Of a stretch of 13,243 bases of DNA, positions 1-7,261 are shown piece after piece. The DNA is taken from assembly GCA_027488495.1 (NCBI GenBank), contig JAIYBO010000178.1, positions 1 through 13,243 of the forward strand. The letters run 5' to 3'. Below the pieces are notes generated by a model, which saw only the letters and a program-made list of their open reading frames with translations, was not told the DNA's origin and ran no database searches. Within the stretch, counting starts at the first letter, position 1, and each line of letters begins with the position of its first letter. Both the position numbers and the translations under genes were made by a program. This DNA is from Bacteroidota bacterium. GTDB lineage: Bacteria > Bacteroidota > Bacteroidia > NS11-12g > UBA955.

Positions 1-579
1 ACTGAAATGCCGGAATTGACGTTTCAACTGTTTCATAAACAGCGTTTGATAGGTCGTTTCACCTCCCAATTGAGTGGTAGGTATAATGCGTATAACTTGC
101 TATTTGGTGTGGCTTTGGGACACCAAATGGGGCTCAGCGTTAAAGAAGCCATGGACGCGGCATGTACTTACAAACCTACCAACAACCGAAGTGAATGGAG
201 AATGGTGGGCGGAATAAATGTGTTTTTGGATGCTTACAACGCCAACCCCAGCTCCATGAAATTTGCGTTAGAGAGCTTTTCAACGTTGAAGGGCGAGAAA
301 CTATACTTTCTGGGAGATATGTTAGAATTGGGAGATCACTCCGTATTGGAGCACAAAGAAATACTATCACTGTGTCAGTCATTAAACATCACAGATCAAA
401 CCTATTTGGTGGGATCAGAATTTTACAATGCATGCTCTAGCCATCCTTTGCGATTTGAAACAATTGACTCCCTGTTGGCATGGTTGGATACGCACCCCAT
501 CAAAAGCGAATTTGCATTTGTAAAAGGAAGCAGAGGTGTAAGAATGGAGCGCATTCTTGAGCATTTTGACAAAAAATAA
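1..579 (+). CDS. murF: MurF, UDP-MurNAc-tripeptide:D-Ala-D-Ala ligase (C-terminal part)
   Basis: MurF is the cytoplasmic ATP-dependent ligase that adds D-Ala-D-Ala to the UDP-MurNAc-tripeptide, the last soluble step of peptidoglycan precursor synthesis. The reading frame is open to the first base (T-E before the first Met at 7), so the N-terminal UDP-binding and most of the ATPase part lie outside the window. What is left is the end of the central domain and the C-terminal Mur ligase domain. Visible family landmarks are NAYNLLFG near the start, the DAYNANPSSMK motif about 75 residues in, GDMLELGDHS about 100 in, and FVKGSRGVRME near the end. About 190 residues remain of a family length near 430. 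It converges on nuoH, and its stop codon lies in the flank of the shared terminator hairpin. The identity is clear; only the start is missing. Confidence 0.93.
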   Translation, partial: TEMPELTFQLFHKQRLIGRFTSQLSGRYNAYNLLFGVALGHQMGLSVKEAMDAACTYKPTNNRSEWRMVGGINVFLDAYNANPSSMKFALESFSTLKGEKLYFLGDMLELGDHSVLEHKEILSLCQSLNITDQTYLVGSEFYNACSSHPLRFETIDSLLAWLDTHPIKSEFAFVKGSRGVRMERILEHFDKK

Positions 580-604
580 AAGGAGGGAATTTCTCCCCTC
601 CTTT
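571..604 (-). terminator. Intrinsic terminator of the nuo operon (possibly bidirectional)
   Basis: A perfect 9-bp stem (579-587 with 596-604, sequence AAAGGAGGG) encloses an 8-base loop. Read on the minus strand it is followed at once by TATTTTTT, a good U-tract, and it begins 28 bases after the nuoH stop, so it fits a rho-independent terminator for the nuo transcript. Read on the plus strand it follows murF but the downstream tract (CATTACAC) is poor in T, so termination of murF is less certain. The hairpin overlaps the murF stop codon. Confidence 0.85.
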
Positions 605-631
605 CATTACACTTAACTATGGTAAATGATA

Positions 632-1654
632 TTATTGGTTAAGCAATGAAATTGCTCCAGTTGCCAACATGTTGAGCAAAGCCAAAGGAATCATGGCTTT
701 CCATCCCAATCTCATGAGTTGATCATATCTAAATCTGGGTAATGTCCAACGGATCCACATAAACAAGAACACAAAGAAGAAAATCTTGGCAAACATCACC
801 GCCACCTGGGTCAATCCAAGGATTGTGGGATTAGTGATTAAATGCAAGCCGGGGAAATTGTACCCTCCAAAATATACTGATGCAATTACGGCACTAGAAA
901 TAAACATATTGATGTATTCAGAGAACAGGTAGAAACCCAATTTCATGGATGAATATTCTACGTGATACCCTCCTATCAATTCTGTTTCACATTCTGCCAA
1001 ATCAAAAGGCGCGCGGTTACATTCAGCCAATGCACAGGTGAGGAACAATAAAAAGCCCAAAGGTTGGTACCACACATTCCAGTTCAGCCCTTGTTGTTGT
1101 TCTACCATTTCACGGAGGCTCAGGGTTCCACTCATCATCACAACCGCGATCAAAGCCAAGCCCATGCTCAATTCATAACTGATCATTTGAGCACTTGCAC
1201 GAATGGCGCCATACAAAGAATATTTGTTGTTACTTGCCCATCCGCCAATCATGATTCCATAAACACCAATGCTTACGATACCCATGATATATAGCACGCC
1301 GATATTTACATCGGCAACCTGCAACTGAACATTTCTACCAAAAATTGGCAAACTGCTACCCCAAGGAATCACTGCACTTGTAATGGTGGCAACGATCATT
1401 GCAATTCCTGGACCCAATATAAACAGCCATTTCTCGGCATTCTTGGGAATAATTTCTTCTTTGAACAACAATTTACCTCCATCTGCAAATGGTTGTAGCA
1501 ATCCAAAAGGACCCACACGATTGGGGCCCAATCGATCTTGGAAAAAGGCGGCAATTTTGCGCTCACCAAATGTGAAATACAACGCCATAACCAAGGTTAC
1601 AGCAAGTATTACAACAATGAGTATCAACTTTTCTAAAAACAATGCACTATCCAT
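632..1654 (-). CDS. nuoH: NADH-quinone oxidoreductase subunit H (complex I, ND1 homologue)
   Basis: NuoH is the inner-membrane subunit that docks the peripheral arm of complex I and forms the quinone-entry chamber with NuoB and NuoD. The 340-residue product has the usual length and about eight hydrophobic segments. The first cytoplasmic loop, residues 31-70, carries the family signature (ERK, QDRLGPNRVGPFGLLQP, ADGGKLLFKEEIIP). The acidic loop around 216-235 (APFDLAECETELIGGYHVEY) matches the conserved glutamate-rich loop; a Cys replaces the more usual small or acidic residue after the first AE. It starts 7 bases after nuoG and is the last gene of the operon, followed by a terminator and not by nuoI. 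Confidence 0.97.
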   Translation of the reverse strand: MDSALFLEKLILIVVILAVTLVMALYFTFGERKIAAFFQDRLGPNRVGPFGLLQPFADGGKLLFKEEIIPKNAEKWLFILGPGIAMIVATITSAVIPWGSSLPIFGRNVQLQVADVNIGVLYIMGIVSIGVYGIMIGGWASNNKYSLYGAIRASAQMISYELSMGLALIAVVMMSGTLSLREMVEQQQGLNWNVWYQPLGFLLFLTCALAECNRAPFDLAECETELIGGYHVEYSSMKLGFYLFSEYINMFISSAVIASVYFGGYNFPGLHLITNPTILGLTQVAVMFAKIFFFVFLFMWIRWTLPRFRYDQLMRLGWKAMIPLALLNMLATGAISLLNQ

Positions 1655-1661
1655 ATTCTTC

Positions 1662-2630
1662 TTATGCTTTATTTAACAATGGAGTGTGCGCTGGGGCTTC
1701 CACTTCGTAATGATTTGCTGAAATAACAGAATGCTTATCGATGTGGCGAGGCCCTTCGATGGTCCAATCCGATTTATCTTTTTTATCGAACCTACATTCG
1801 TTACAGATGAATTCCTTCACTTCTCCGTATTGATCTTTTCTTGCAGTTACTCTTGCAATTTCATCGCCAATCATCCAAACCACGGCTTTTCCTGAGCAGC
1901 ATTTGCAATCTCTGTGAGCATCCATGGGCTTGGTATACCATACCCTAGAACGGAAACGGAAGGTTTTATCAGTGAGCGCGCCTACTGGACAAACATCGAT
2001 CACGTTACCAATGAAATCATTTTTCAGATTCTTTTCGATAAACGTTCCAATTTCTGCGGCATCGCCACGCTTTAAGACACCATGTTCACGCTGTTCTGTG
2101 AGTTGATTTGCAGTGTATACACAACGATAACATAAGATACAGCGAGTCATGTGCAATTTGATATATTCTCCAATATCTACCTTATCAAAGGTTCTGCGTT
2201 CAAATTCATAACGCGTATTGCTTTTTCCATGCTCGTAGGCCAAATCTTGGAGATGACACTCCCCTGCTTGGTCACAAACTGGGCAATCTAACGGGTGATT
2301 GATCAAAAGCATTTCTACAACACCTGCACGCGCATCCATCACTTTTTCACTGCTTTTGTTTTTCACCTCCATGCCATCCATGATGGGTGTAGAACAACTC
2401 GCTACCAGCTTTGGCATAGGTCTAGGGTCTTTCTCAGAACCTTTGCTCACTTCTACCAAACAGGTTCTGCATTTCCCTCCACTGCCCTTCAAACTGCTGT
2501 AATAGCACATGGCAGGTGGAACCACATCGCCACCAATTAGCCTTGCGGCATTCAGAATGGTTGTTCCTGGATCTACTTCAACCTCAACACCGTCGATGGT
2601 TACTTTGAATTTCGGGTTAGTTTCTGACAT
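1662..2630 (-). CDS. nuoG: NADH-quinone oxidoreductase subunit G, short form (2Fe-2S/4Fe-4S protein)
   Basis: NuoG is part of the NADH-oxidising arm and relays electrons from NuoF toward NuoI/NuoB. All expected ligand sets of the N-terminal part are present: N1b 2Fe-2S C42, C54, C57, C79; N5 H112, C116, C119, C125; N4 C164, C167, C170, C214. The protein stops at 322 residues, against about 900 in E. coli, so the large molybdopterin-oxidoreductase-like domain is absent. After N4 there is a remnant resembling the start of that domain, with C242, C244, C245 and C276, C279 (HRDCKCCSG, CNECRFD). Short NuoG proteins of this size are, to my recollection, normal in Bacteroidota, and the sequence shows no frameshift, so this is probably a native form. 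It starts 2 bases after nuoF. Confidence 0.93.
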   Translation of the reverse strand: MSETNPKFKVTIDGVEVEVDPGTTILNAARLIGGDVVPPAMCYYSSLKGSGGKCRTCLVEVSKGSEKDPRPMPKLVASCSTPIMDGMEVKNKSSEKVMDARAGVVEMLLINHPLDCPVCDQAGECHLQDLAYEHGKSNTRYEFERRTFDKVDIGEYIKLHMTRCILCYRCVYTANQLTEQREHGVLKRGDAAEIGTFIEKNLKNDFIGNVIDVCPVGALTDKTFRFRSRVWYTKPMDAHRDCKCCSGKAVVWMIGDEIARVTARKDQYGEVKEFICNECRFDKKDKSDWTIEGPRHIDKHSVISANHYEVEAPAHTPLLNKA

Positions 2631-2632
2631 GG

Positions 2633-3985
2633 TTATCCTTTAACTGTCTCAAATGTTTTTTCGGTTATTAAACCGTAATTTTTTGTCATGCAAAGTTTTG
2701 GCTCTTTCACGTGCCATTCAAACTCTTCTCTGAAATGTCTGATTGCGGCTGCAACTGGCCACGCGGCAGCATCGCCCAACGGACAAATGGTATTTCCTTC
2801 AATCTTACGTTGAATATCCCAAAGCAAATCGATGTCCTCCATTTTGCCATGCCCATATTCTAAGCGATGTAAAACTTTTTCCATCCATCCGGTACCTTCC
2901 CTACAAGGACTGCACTGTCCGCAACTTTCATGGTGGTAAAAACGAGAAAAATTCCATGTATTTCTTACGATACATTGGTCTTCATCGTAAACGATAAAAC
3001 CACCAGAACCCAACATACTACCTGTGGCAAAACCACCGTCTGACAAACTCTCATAAGACATCAGGCGGTCTTCACCTGCTGCGGTTTTACAAACCAAATA
3101 ATGGGGCAAAATGGGAACAGAGGAACCTCCAGGCACACAGGCTTTGAGTTTCTTGCCATTCTTCATTCCGCCGAGGTACTTATCACTATAAATAAATTCT
3201 TCAACGGTGATACCCATGGTGATTTCATACACACCGGGTTTATTGACATTCCCAGATGCGCTGATCAATTTGGTACCCGTACTTCTACCGATGCCAATTT
3301 GGGCATATGCATCGCCGCCTTCGTTTACAATTGGAACAACGGCTGCAATGGTTTCAACATTGTTTACTACTGTAGGACGATCCCAAAGTCCTTTCACTGC
3401 AGGAAATGGGGGCTTGATGCGTGGGTTGCCTCTTTTACCTTCAAGACTTTCGATGAGCGCAGTTTCTTCGCCACAGATGTAGGCGCCTGCGCCTGTTGAT
3501 ACTGCCAAATCCAAATCAAATCCGCTTCCTTTGATGTTTTTTCCCAACCAACCATTGGCATAAGCCTCTGCGATGGCTTTTTCGAGAATTTGCAAAACAT
3601 ACATGTATTCACCGCGGATGTAAATGTATGATTGGTTGCATCCCAAAGCATATGAAGACAAAATCATACCTTCAATCAATAGGTGAGGGATTTTCTCCAT
3701 CAAGTATCGATCTTTAAAGGTACCGGGCTCACTTTCATCGGCGTTGCAAAGAAAATGGCGAGGAACACCTTCGGGCTTGGCGATAAAACTCCATTTCATA
3801 CCCGTTGGAAAACCAGCTCCACCTCTACCCCTCAATCCAGATTTTTTCACTTCCTCCACAACATCGTCTGGCGACATTGTTTTCAACGCTTTTTCTACAG
3901 CAGAATAACCGCCATTTTTGCGATATACATCGTGGGTGTTAATTCCTTCAACACCGATATGCTCCAATAGTAATTTACGCTCCAT
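2633..3985 (-). CDS. nuoF: NADH-quinone oxidoreductase subunit F (NADH- and FMN-binding, N3 cluster)
   Basis: NuoF binds NADH and FMN and starts electron transfer in complex I on the cytoplasmic side. The 450-residue product has the FMN-site glycine motif GRGGAGFPTG at 53-62, the nucleotide-binding stretch GAGAYICGEETALIESLEG at 165-183, and the 4Fe-4S N3 ligands C355, C358, C361 (ESCGQCSPCREGTGWM) plus C401 (TICPLGDAAAWPV). Its length is typical. The ATG at 3985 overlaps the end of nuoE by 11 bases, which suggests translational coupling of the two flavoprotein-module subunits. Standard in every visible respect. Confidence 0.97.
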   Translation of the reverse strand: MERKLLLEHIGVEGINTHDVYRKNGGYSAVEKALKTMSPDDVVEEVKKSGLRGRGGAGFPTGMKWSFIAKPEGVPRHFLCNADESEPGTFKDRYLMEKIPHLLIEGMILSSYALGCNQSYIYIRGEYMYVLQILEKAIAEAYANGWLGKNIKGSGFDLDLAVSTGAGAYICGEETALIESLEGKRGNPRIKPPFPAVKGLWDRPTVVNNVETIAAVVPIVNEGGDAYAQIGIGRSTGTKLISASGNVNKPGVYEITMGITVEEFIYSDKYLGGMKNGKKLKACVPGGSSVPILPHYLVCKTAAGEDRLMSYESLSDGGFATGSMLGSGGFIVYDEDQCIVRNTWNFSRFYHHESCGQCSPCREGTGWMEKVLHRLEYGHGKMEDIDLLWDIQRKIEGNTICPLGDAAAWPVAAAIRHFREEFEWHVKEPKLCMTKNYGLITEKTFETVKG

Positions 3986-4508
3986 GATTTTCTAATCCCA
4001 AATAATTGGCTACGGGGTTCTTGCGATATTGCTCAATCAATTCATCCACTTTGGCTTCTGTAAGGTGTTCGTGAAATTTCTCTCCAGCTTGCAACATAGG
4101 CGCGTATCCACAGGCTCCCAAACATTCAACGGTTTTGAGCGTAAATATGCCATCTGCGGTGGTTTCACTATCCTTGATGCCCAATTTGTTTTCGATGTAG
4201 GAAACAATTTTTTCCGCACCTTCAATCATACACGGACCGGTTCTGCAAACTTCAAGTTTAACTTTGCCTGCGGGTTTGGTATCGTACATTGAATAAAATG
4301 TTGCAACCTCATATACCTCAATGGGCAAAATATGCAGTAACCTTGCCACGTAATCCATAACAGGTTCGCTCAAATAACCAAAATGGGCTTGAGCCAAATG
4401 CAAAACACTCAGCAATGCACTTTTTTGTTTTCCTTCGGGGAACTTGGCGATTTGACGCGCAACTTCTTGCAACAAAGGTTCTGGGAATTGAATATTATCT
4501 TGACTCAC
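3975..4508 (-). CDS. nuoE: NADH-quinone oxidoreductase subunit E (2Fe-2S N1a protein)
   Basis: NuoE partners NuoF in the flavoprotein module and carries the 2Fe-2S cluster N1a, thought to act as an off-path electron store. The 177-residue thioredoxin-like product has ligands C88 and C93 (VCRTGPCMIEGAE) and C129 and C133 (TVECLGACGYAPM). The N-terminal helical part (AHFGYLSEPVMDYVARLL and EVATFYSMY) is also characteristic. It begins 12 bases after nuoD and overlaps nuoF by 11 bases. Confidence 0.96.
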   Translation of the reverse strand: MSQDNIQFPEPLLQEVARQIAKFPEGKQKSALLSVLHLAQAHFGYLSEPVMDYVARLLHILPIEVYEVATFYSMYDTKPAGKVKLEVCRTGPCMIEGAEKIVSYIENKLGIKDSETTADGIFTLKTVECLGACGYAPMLQAGEKFHEHLTEAKVDELIEQYRKNPVANYLGLENHGA

Positions 4509-4520
4509 AACAATTTACAA

Positions 4521-5741
4521 TTAAGCATCTAACTCACCTGCGATTACGTTCATGCTGCTCATGGTTAAAATCGCATCACTCAACACAGAATCAACAATCA
4601 TTTCAGGATAGGCCTGATAATAGATAAAACAAGGTCTTCTAAAATGCAAACGGTATGGTGTTCTTCCACCATCGCTCACGAGGTAATAACCCAATTCACC
4701 GTTTCCTCCTTCCACAGCGTGATATACTTCACCCGCGGGAATGGCAGTTTCACCCATCACAATTTTAAAATGGTAAATGAGTGATTCCATGCTTCTATAT
4801 ACTTCTTCTTTTGGAGGAAGGTAAAATTCAGGAACATTGGCATGGAAATCGCCCGCAGGCATTTTGTCCAAGGCTTGACGAATGATTCTTAAACTTTGAC
4901 GTATTTCCTCTTGACGAACCACAAATCGATCATACGTATCACCGTCTTTTCCCACTGGAATATCAAAATCAAAATCCTGATAACTGCAGTAAGGATTCAT
5001 GACTCTTACATCATAATCCACGCCTGCCGCTCTCAAATTTGGACCAGAAAAGCTGTATTCAAGTGCTCGTTCACCAGTTATTGGACCAGCACCAATCACG
5101 CGATCCATGAAAATCCTGTTGCGGGTAAGCAAACGATCAAATTCTTCAAAGTTTACAGGAAACTCTTCCAAGAACTTGTTCAATTTGGCATGGAAAGTGG
5201 CATTGAAGTCACGCTCAAAACCACCTATTCTGCCAATGTTTGTGGTTAAACGCGCTCCGCAAATCTCCTCATAGAGTTCATAGATTTTCTCACGCTCTTG
5301 GAACATATAGGTAAAGCCGGTTAATGCGCCCGTATCAACACCAATTACAGAATTACAAACCAAATGGTCTGCAATCCTGGCCAATTCCATCACAATCACG
5401 CGCATGTAATCAACCCTTTTGGGCACTTCAATGCCGGCCAATTTTTCTACTGTCAAGTGCCAACCGATATTATTGATTGGTGACGAACAGTAATTCAAAC
5501 GATCCGTAATTGGGGTGATTTGATTGTAAGGCCTTCTTTCAGCCAATTTTTCGAACGCTCTGTGGATGTAGCCAATTGTGGGTTCAGCACTCAAAATTCG
5601 CTCACCATCAACTTTCAATATATTCTGAAAAATACCGTGTGTGGCTGGGTGGGTTGGGCCCAAGTTCAGCGTGGCGATATCTCCGTCTATGGTCTCCGTA
5701 GAGATCATCTGACCTGTGTTTTTAATGGTTAATTCGCTCAT
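4521..5741 (-). CDS. nuoD: NADH-quinone oxidoreductase subunit D (49-kDa homologue, quinone site)
   Basis: NuoD lines the ubiquinone/menaquinone reduction site next to cluster N2. The 406-residue product has GPTHPATHGIF at 28-38. H35 and Y84 (DRLNYCSSPINN) have the same 49-residue spacing as the quinone-binding His38 and Tyr87 of Thermus Nqo4, so the site looks intact. Further signatures are IGYIHRAFEK and GRIGGFERDF. The C-terminus (MNVIAGELDA) matches the position of the family's usual GEVDR ending. It is separate from nuoC, not fused as in E. coli, and its ATG overlaps the nuoC stop in an ATGA, a sign of coupled translation. Confidence 0.97.
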   Translation of the reverse strand: MSELTIKNTGQMISTETIDGDIATLNLGPTHPATHGIFQNILKVDGERILSAEPTIGYIHRAFEKLAERRPYNQITPITDRLNYCSSPINNIGWHLTVEKLAGIEVPKRVDYMRVIVMELARIADHLVCNSVIGVDTGALTGFTYMFQEREKIYELYEEICGARLTTNIGRIGGFERDFNATFHAKLNKFLEEFPVNFEEFDRLLTRNRIFMDRVIGAGPITGERALEYSFSGPNLRAAGVDYDVRVMNPYCSYQDFDFDIPVGKDGDTYDRFVVRQEEIRQSLRIIRQALDKMPAGDFHANVPEFYLPPKEEVYRSMESLIYHFKIVMGETAIPAGEVYHAVEGGNGELGYYLVSDGGRTPYRLHFRRPCFIYYQAYPEMIVDSVLSDAILTMSSMNVIAGELDA

Positions 5742-6229
5742 CGTCCGAAGAATGTATCGTTTTTATCGGTTCGGGTTTCATCTTCCAAAGCGTATTGCTT
5801 TCTCAAGGGATGATAATCCATATCGTCCATGTTTAAAATTCTGCGCAAATCAGGATGTCCAACAAATTGAATTCCATAGAAATCAAAAGTTTCTCTCTCC
5901 ATCCAGTTTGCACCCACAAACAAATCGGTTAATGTTGGTATATCTAAATTTGAAGCGGGTAACGACACTTTCAAACGAACCCTCACGTTTTGCACCAAGT
6001 TATGTAAGTGATAAATTACCTCGAATTCTGAATTGGACCTTTCGGGGTAATGCGCTGCACAAATGTCTGTGAGATAAATGAAACCATGTTTGGTTTTCAA
6101 TTCACCAACAAGCGACAACAATTGACCGCCATCGATATACACATTGAGCATACCGTAGGCATCCACTTGGGATTCTGAAGTGCCTCCCAAATGTGTATCG
6201 ATGATGTTTTTTAATATTTCGTTGTTCAT
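5738..6229 (-). CDS. nuoC: NADH-quinone oxidoreductase subunit C (30-kDa homologue)
   Basis: NuoC is a structural subunit of the complex I connecting module that packs against NuoD. The 163-residue product has the family block NWMERETFDFYGIQFVGHPDL followed by RRILNMDDMDYHPLRKQY, matching the canonical WYERE-FD-GI-F-GHPDLRRI-HPLRK pattern. The length is close to the stand-alone form found outside the NuoCD fusion of enterobacteria. It starts 4 bases after nuoB and ends in a 4-base overlap with nuoD. Confidence 0.95.
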   Translation of the reverse strand: MNNEILKNIIDTHLGGTSESQVDAYGMLNVYIDGGQLLSLVGELKTKHGFIYLTDICAAHYPERSNSEFEVIYHLHNLVQNVRVRLKVSLPASNLDIPTLTDLFVGANWMERETFDFYGIQFVGHPDLRRILNMDDMDYHPLRKQYALEDETRTDKNDTFFGR

Positions 6230-6233
6230 CGCC

Positions 6234-6803
6234 TTATTTTTCTGCAGATTCGATGTTGTAACTCTCTAGCATTTTTTGGTATTCATCACTATCGCGACGA
6301 CGCAAACTTTCATTTTTTGCCAATTCCTGAATTTTCATCAATCCTTCGATGATTTGTTCTGGTCGTGGCGGACATCCAGGCACATAAACATCTACAGGAA
6401 TTACCTTATCGATGCCTTGAAGCACGCTGTATGTATCAAAAATACCTCCTGAACATGCGCAAGCACCAACAGACAAAACCCACTTGGGTTCTGCCATTTG
6501 ATCATACACTTGCTTTAGCACGGGGGCCATTTTTTTGGATATTGTGCCCATCACCATGAGCAAATCGGTTTGACGAGGTGTAAAGGCCAATCGTTCTGAA
6601 CCAAATCGAGCCAAATCATAATTTGCACCCATGGTAGCCATGAATTCAATACCGCAGCAAGAAGTTGCAAACGGCAATGGCCAAATGGAATTGGAACGGG
6701 CCAATCCTATCACTTTATCCAATGAAGTTGCGAAGAAACCTTGTCCTTCAACACCTTCCGGAGTTTCAACTGTTTTTACCATTTTTTGATTTATTTTTCC
6801 CAT
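6234..6803 (-). CDS. nuoB: NADH-quinone oxidoreductase subunit B (cluster N2 protein)
   Basis: NuoB holds 4Fe-4S cluster N2, the last electron carrier before quinone. From the ATG at 6803 the product is 189 residues. Predicted N2 ligands are C49, C50 (ATSCCGIEF), C115 (GACACSGG) and C144 (PGCPPRPEQ). An additional Cys, C117, lies two residues after a ligand. The start at 6803 overlaps the nuoA stop by 13 bases. A second in-frame ATG at 6782 (MVKTVETPEG) lies 8 bases after the nuoA stop, preceded by an A-rich stretch, and is an equally plausible start that would shorten the protein by 7 residues. No clear ribosome binding site decides between them. Confidence 0.96.
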   Translation of the reverse strand: MGKINQKMVKTVETPEGVEGQGFFATSLDKVIGLARSNSIWPLPFATSCCGIEFMATMGANYDLARFGSERLAFTPRQTDLLMVMGTISKKMAPVLKQVYDQMAEPKWVLSVGACACSGGIFDTYSVLQGIDKVIPVDVYVPGCPPRPEQIIEGLMKIQELAKNESLRRRDSDEYQKMLESYNIESAEK

Positions 6804-7156
6804 TCAAGGGCACCGCGTTTCCAAACATAAATGAATCCCATTAGGAAGAAGCCCACGAAAGCCACTACAGCTCCAAAGCCTTCCCAACCCATTTCTTTAA
6901 AATTGACTGCGTAGGGATAGAAGAAGATGACTTCTACATCGAACAAAACAAACAAAATCGCAGAAAGAAAATACTTCACTGAAACGGGAAAACGCGCGTT
7001 TCCTTGATTTTCGATACCGCACTCAAAGTTGTCTTCTCTTTTCGCCGTTTTACGATTGGGCCCGAGTAAATGGGAAATCCCAAGGGTTAATACAACGAAT
7101 CCCACTGCTACACCAATTTGTATCAGAATGGGAAGGTAATCGTTTGGTGTATTCAT
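6791..7156 (-). CDS. nuoA: NADH-quinone oxidoreductase subunit A (ND3 homologue)
   Basis: NuoA is a small three-helix inner-membrane subunit near the quinone channel. I place the start at the ATG at 7156 (MNTPNDYLPILIQIG), giving 121 residues with three hydrophobic segments, at about 8-30, 65-87 and 92-113. The conserved loop between helices 1 and 2 reads NFECGIENQG and contains the Cys equivalent to the ND3 loop cysteine. Also present is FDVEVIFFYPYA, matching the family F-D-E-FL-PWA region. The frame is open further upstream to 7282, but that extension is basic, unlike NuoA, and runs through the divergent promoter region. First gene of the operon. Confidence 0.93.
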   Translation of the reverse strand: MNTPNDYLPILIQIGVAVGFVVLTLGISHLLGPNRKTAKREDNFECGIENQGNARFPVSVKYFLSAILFVLFDVEVIFFYPYAVNFKEMGWEGFGAVVAFVGFFLMGFIYVWKRGALEWEK

Positions 7157-7164
7157 CTCTTTTG

Positions 7165-7172
7165 CAAATCTA
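7165..7172 (-). promoter_or_regulatory. Putative Bacteroidota -7 element upstream of nuoA
   Basis: On the minus strand this reads TAGATTTG, an exact match to the Bacteroidota housekeeping -7 consensus TAnnTTTG. It ends 8 bases before the nuoA ATG. No TTTG-like -33 element is seen at the usual 17-23-base spacing, so support rests on the -7 match and its position alone. Confidence 0.35.
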
Positions 7173-7240
7173 ATACAAGCGAATGAGGGTTTTGTTCTTT
7201 TTAGACCGAAAAATTCTCTTTTTTTAAACCTTTCAGTTCC

Positions 7241-7248
7241 TATTTTTG
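7241..7248 (+). promoter_or_regulatory. Putative Bacteroidota -7 element upstream of the T9SS cargo gene
   Basis: TATTTTTG matches TAnnTTTG exactly and ends 13 bases before the ATG at 7262. The -33 position holds only a T-run (about 7219-7225), not TTTG or TTG, so this is a partial promoter match. The 105-base space between the two divergent genes contains one such element for each direction. Confidence 0.35.
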
Positions 7249-7261
7249 TTGAAAACTCATT

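Noticed and set aside
1662..2630. nuoG as a truncated pseudogene
   Set aside because: All ligand cysteines are intact, there is no frameshift, the next gene starts 7 bases on, and short NuoG forms are known in this phylum.
3101..3499. Plus-strand ORF of 132 residues opposite nuoF
   Set aside because: It is antisense to a strongly conserved nuoF region, has no recognisable domain, and is what codon bias of the real gene tends to open on the other strand.
5716..6072. Plus-strand ORF of 118 residues opposite nuoC
   Set aside because: It covers the conserved nuoC end and the nuoC-nuoD overlap on the opposite strand; judged a shadow frame.
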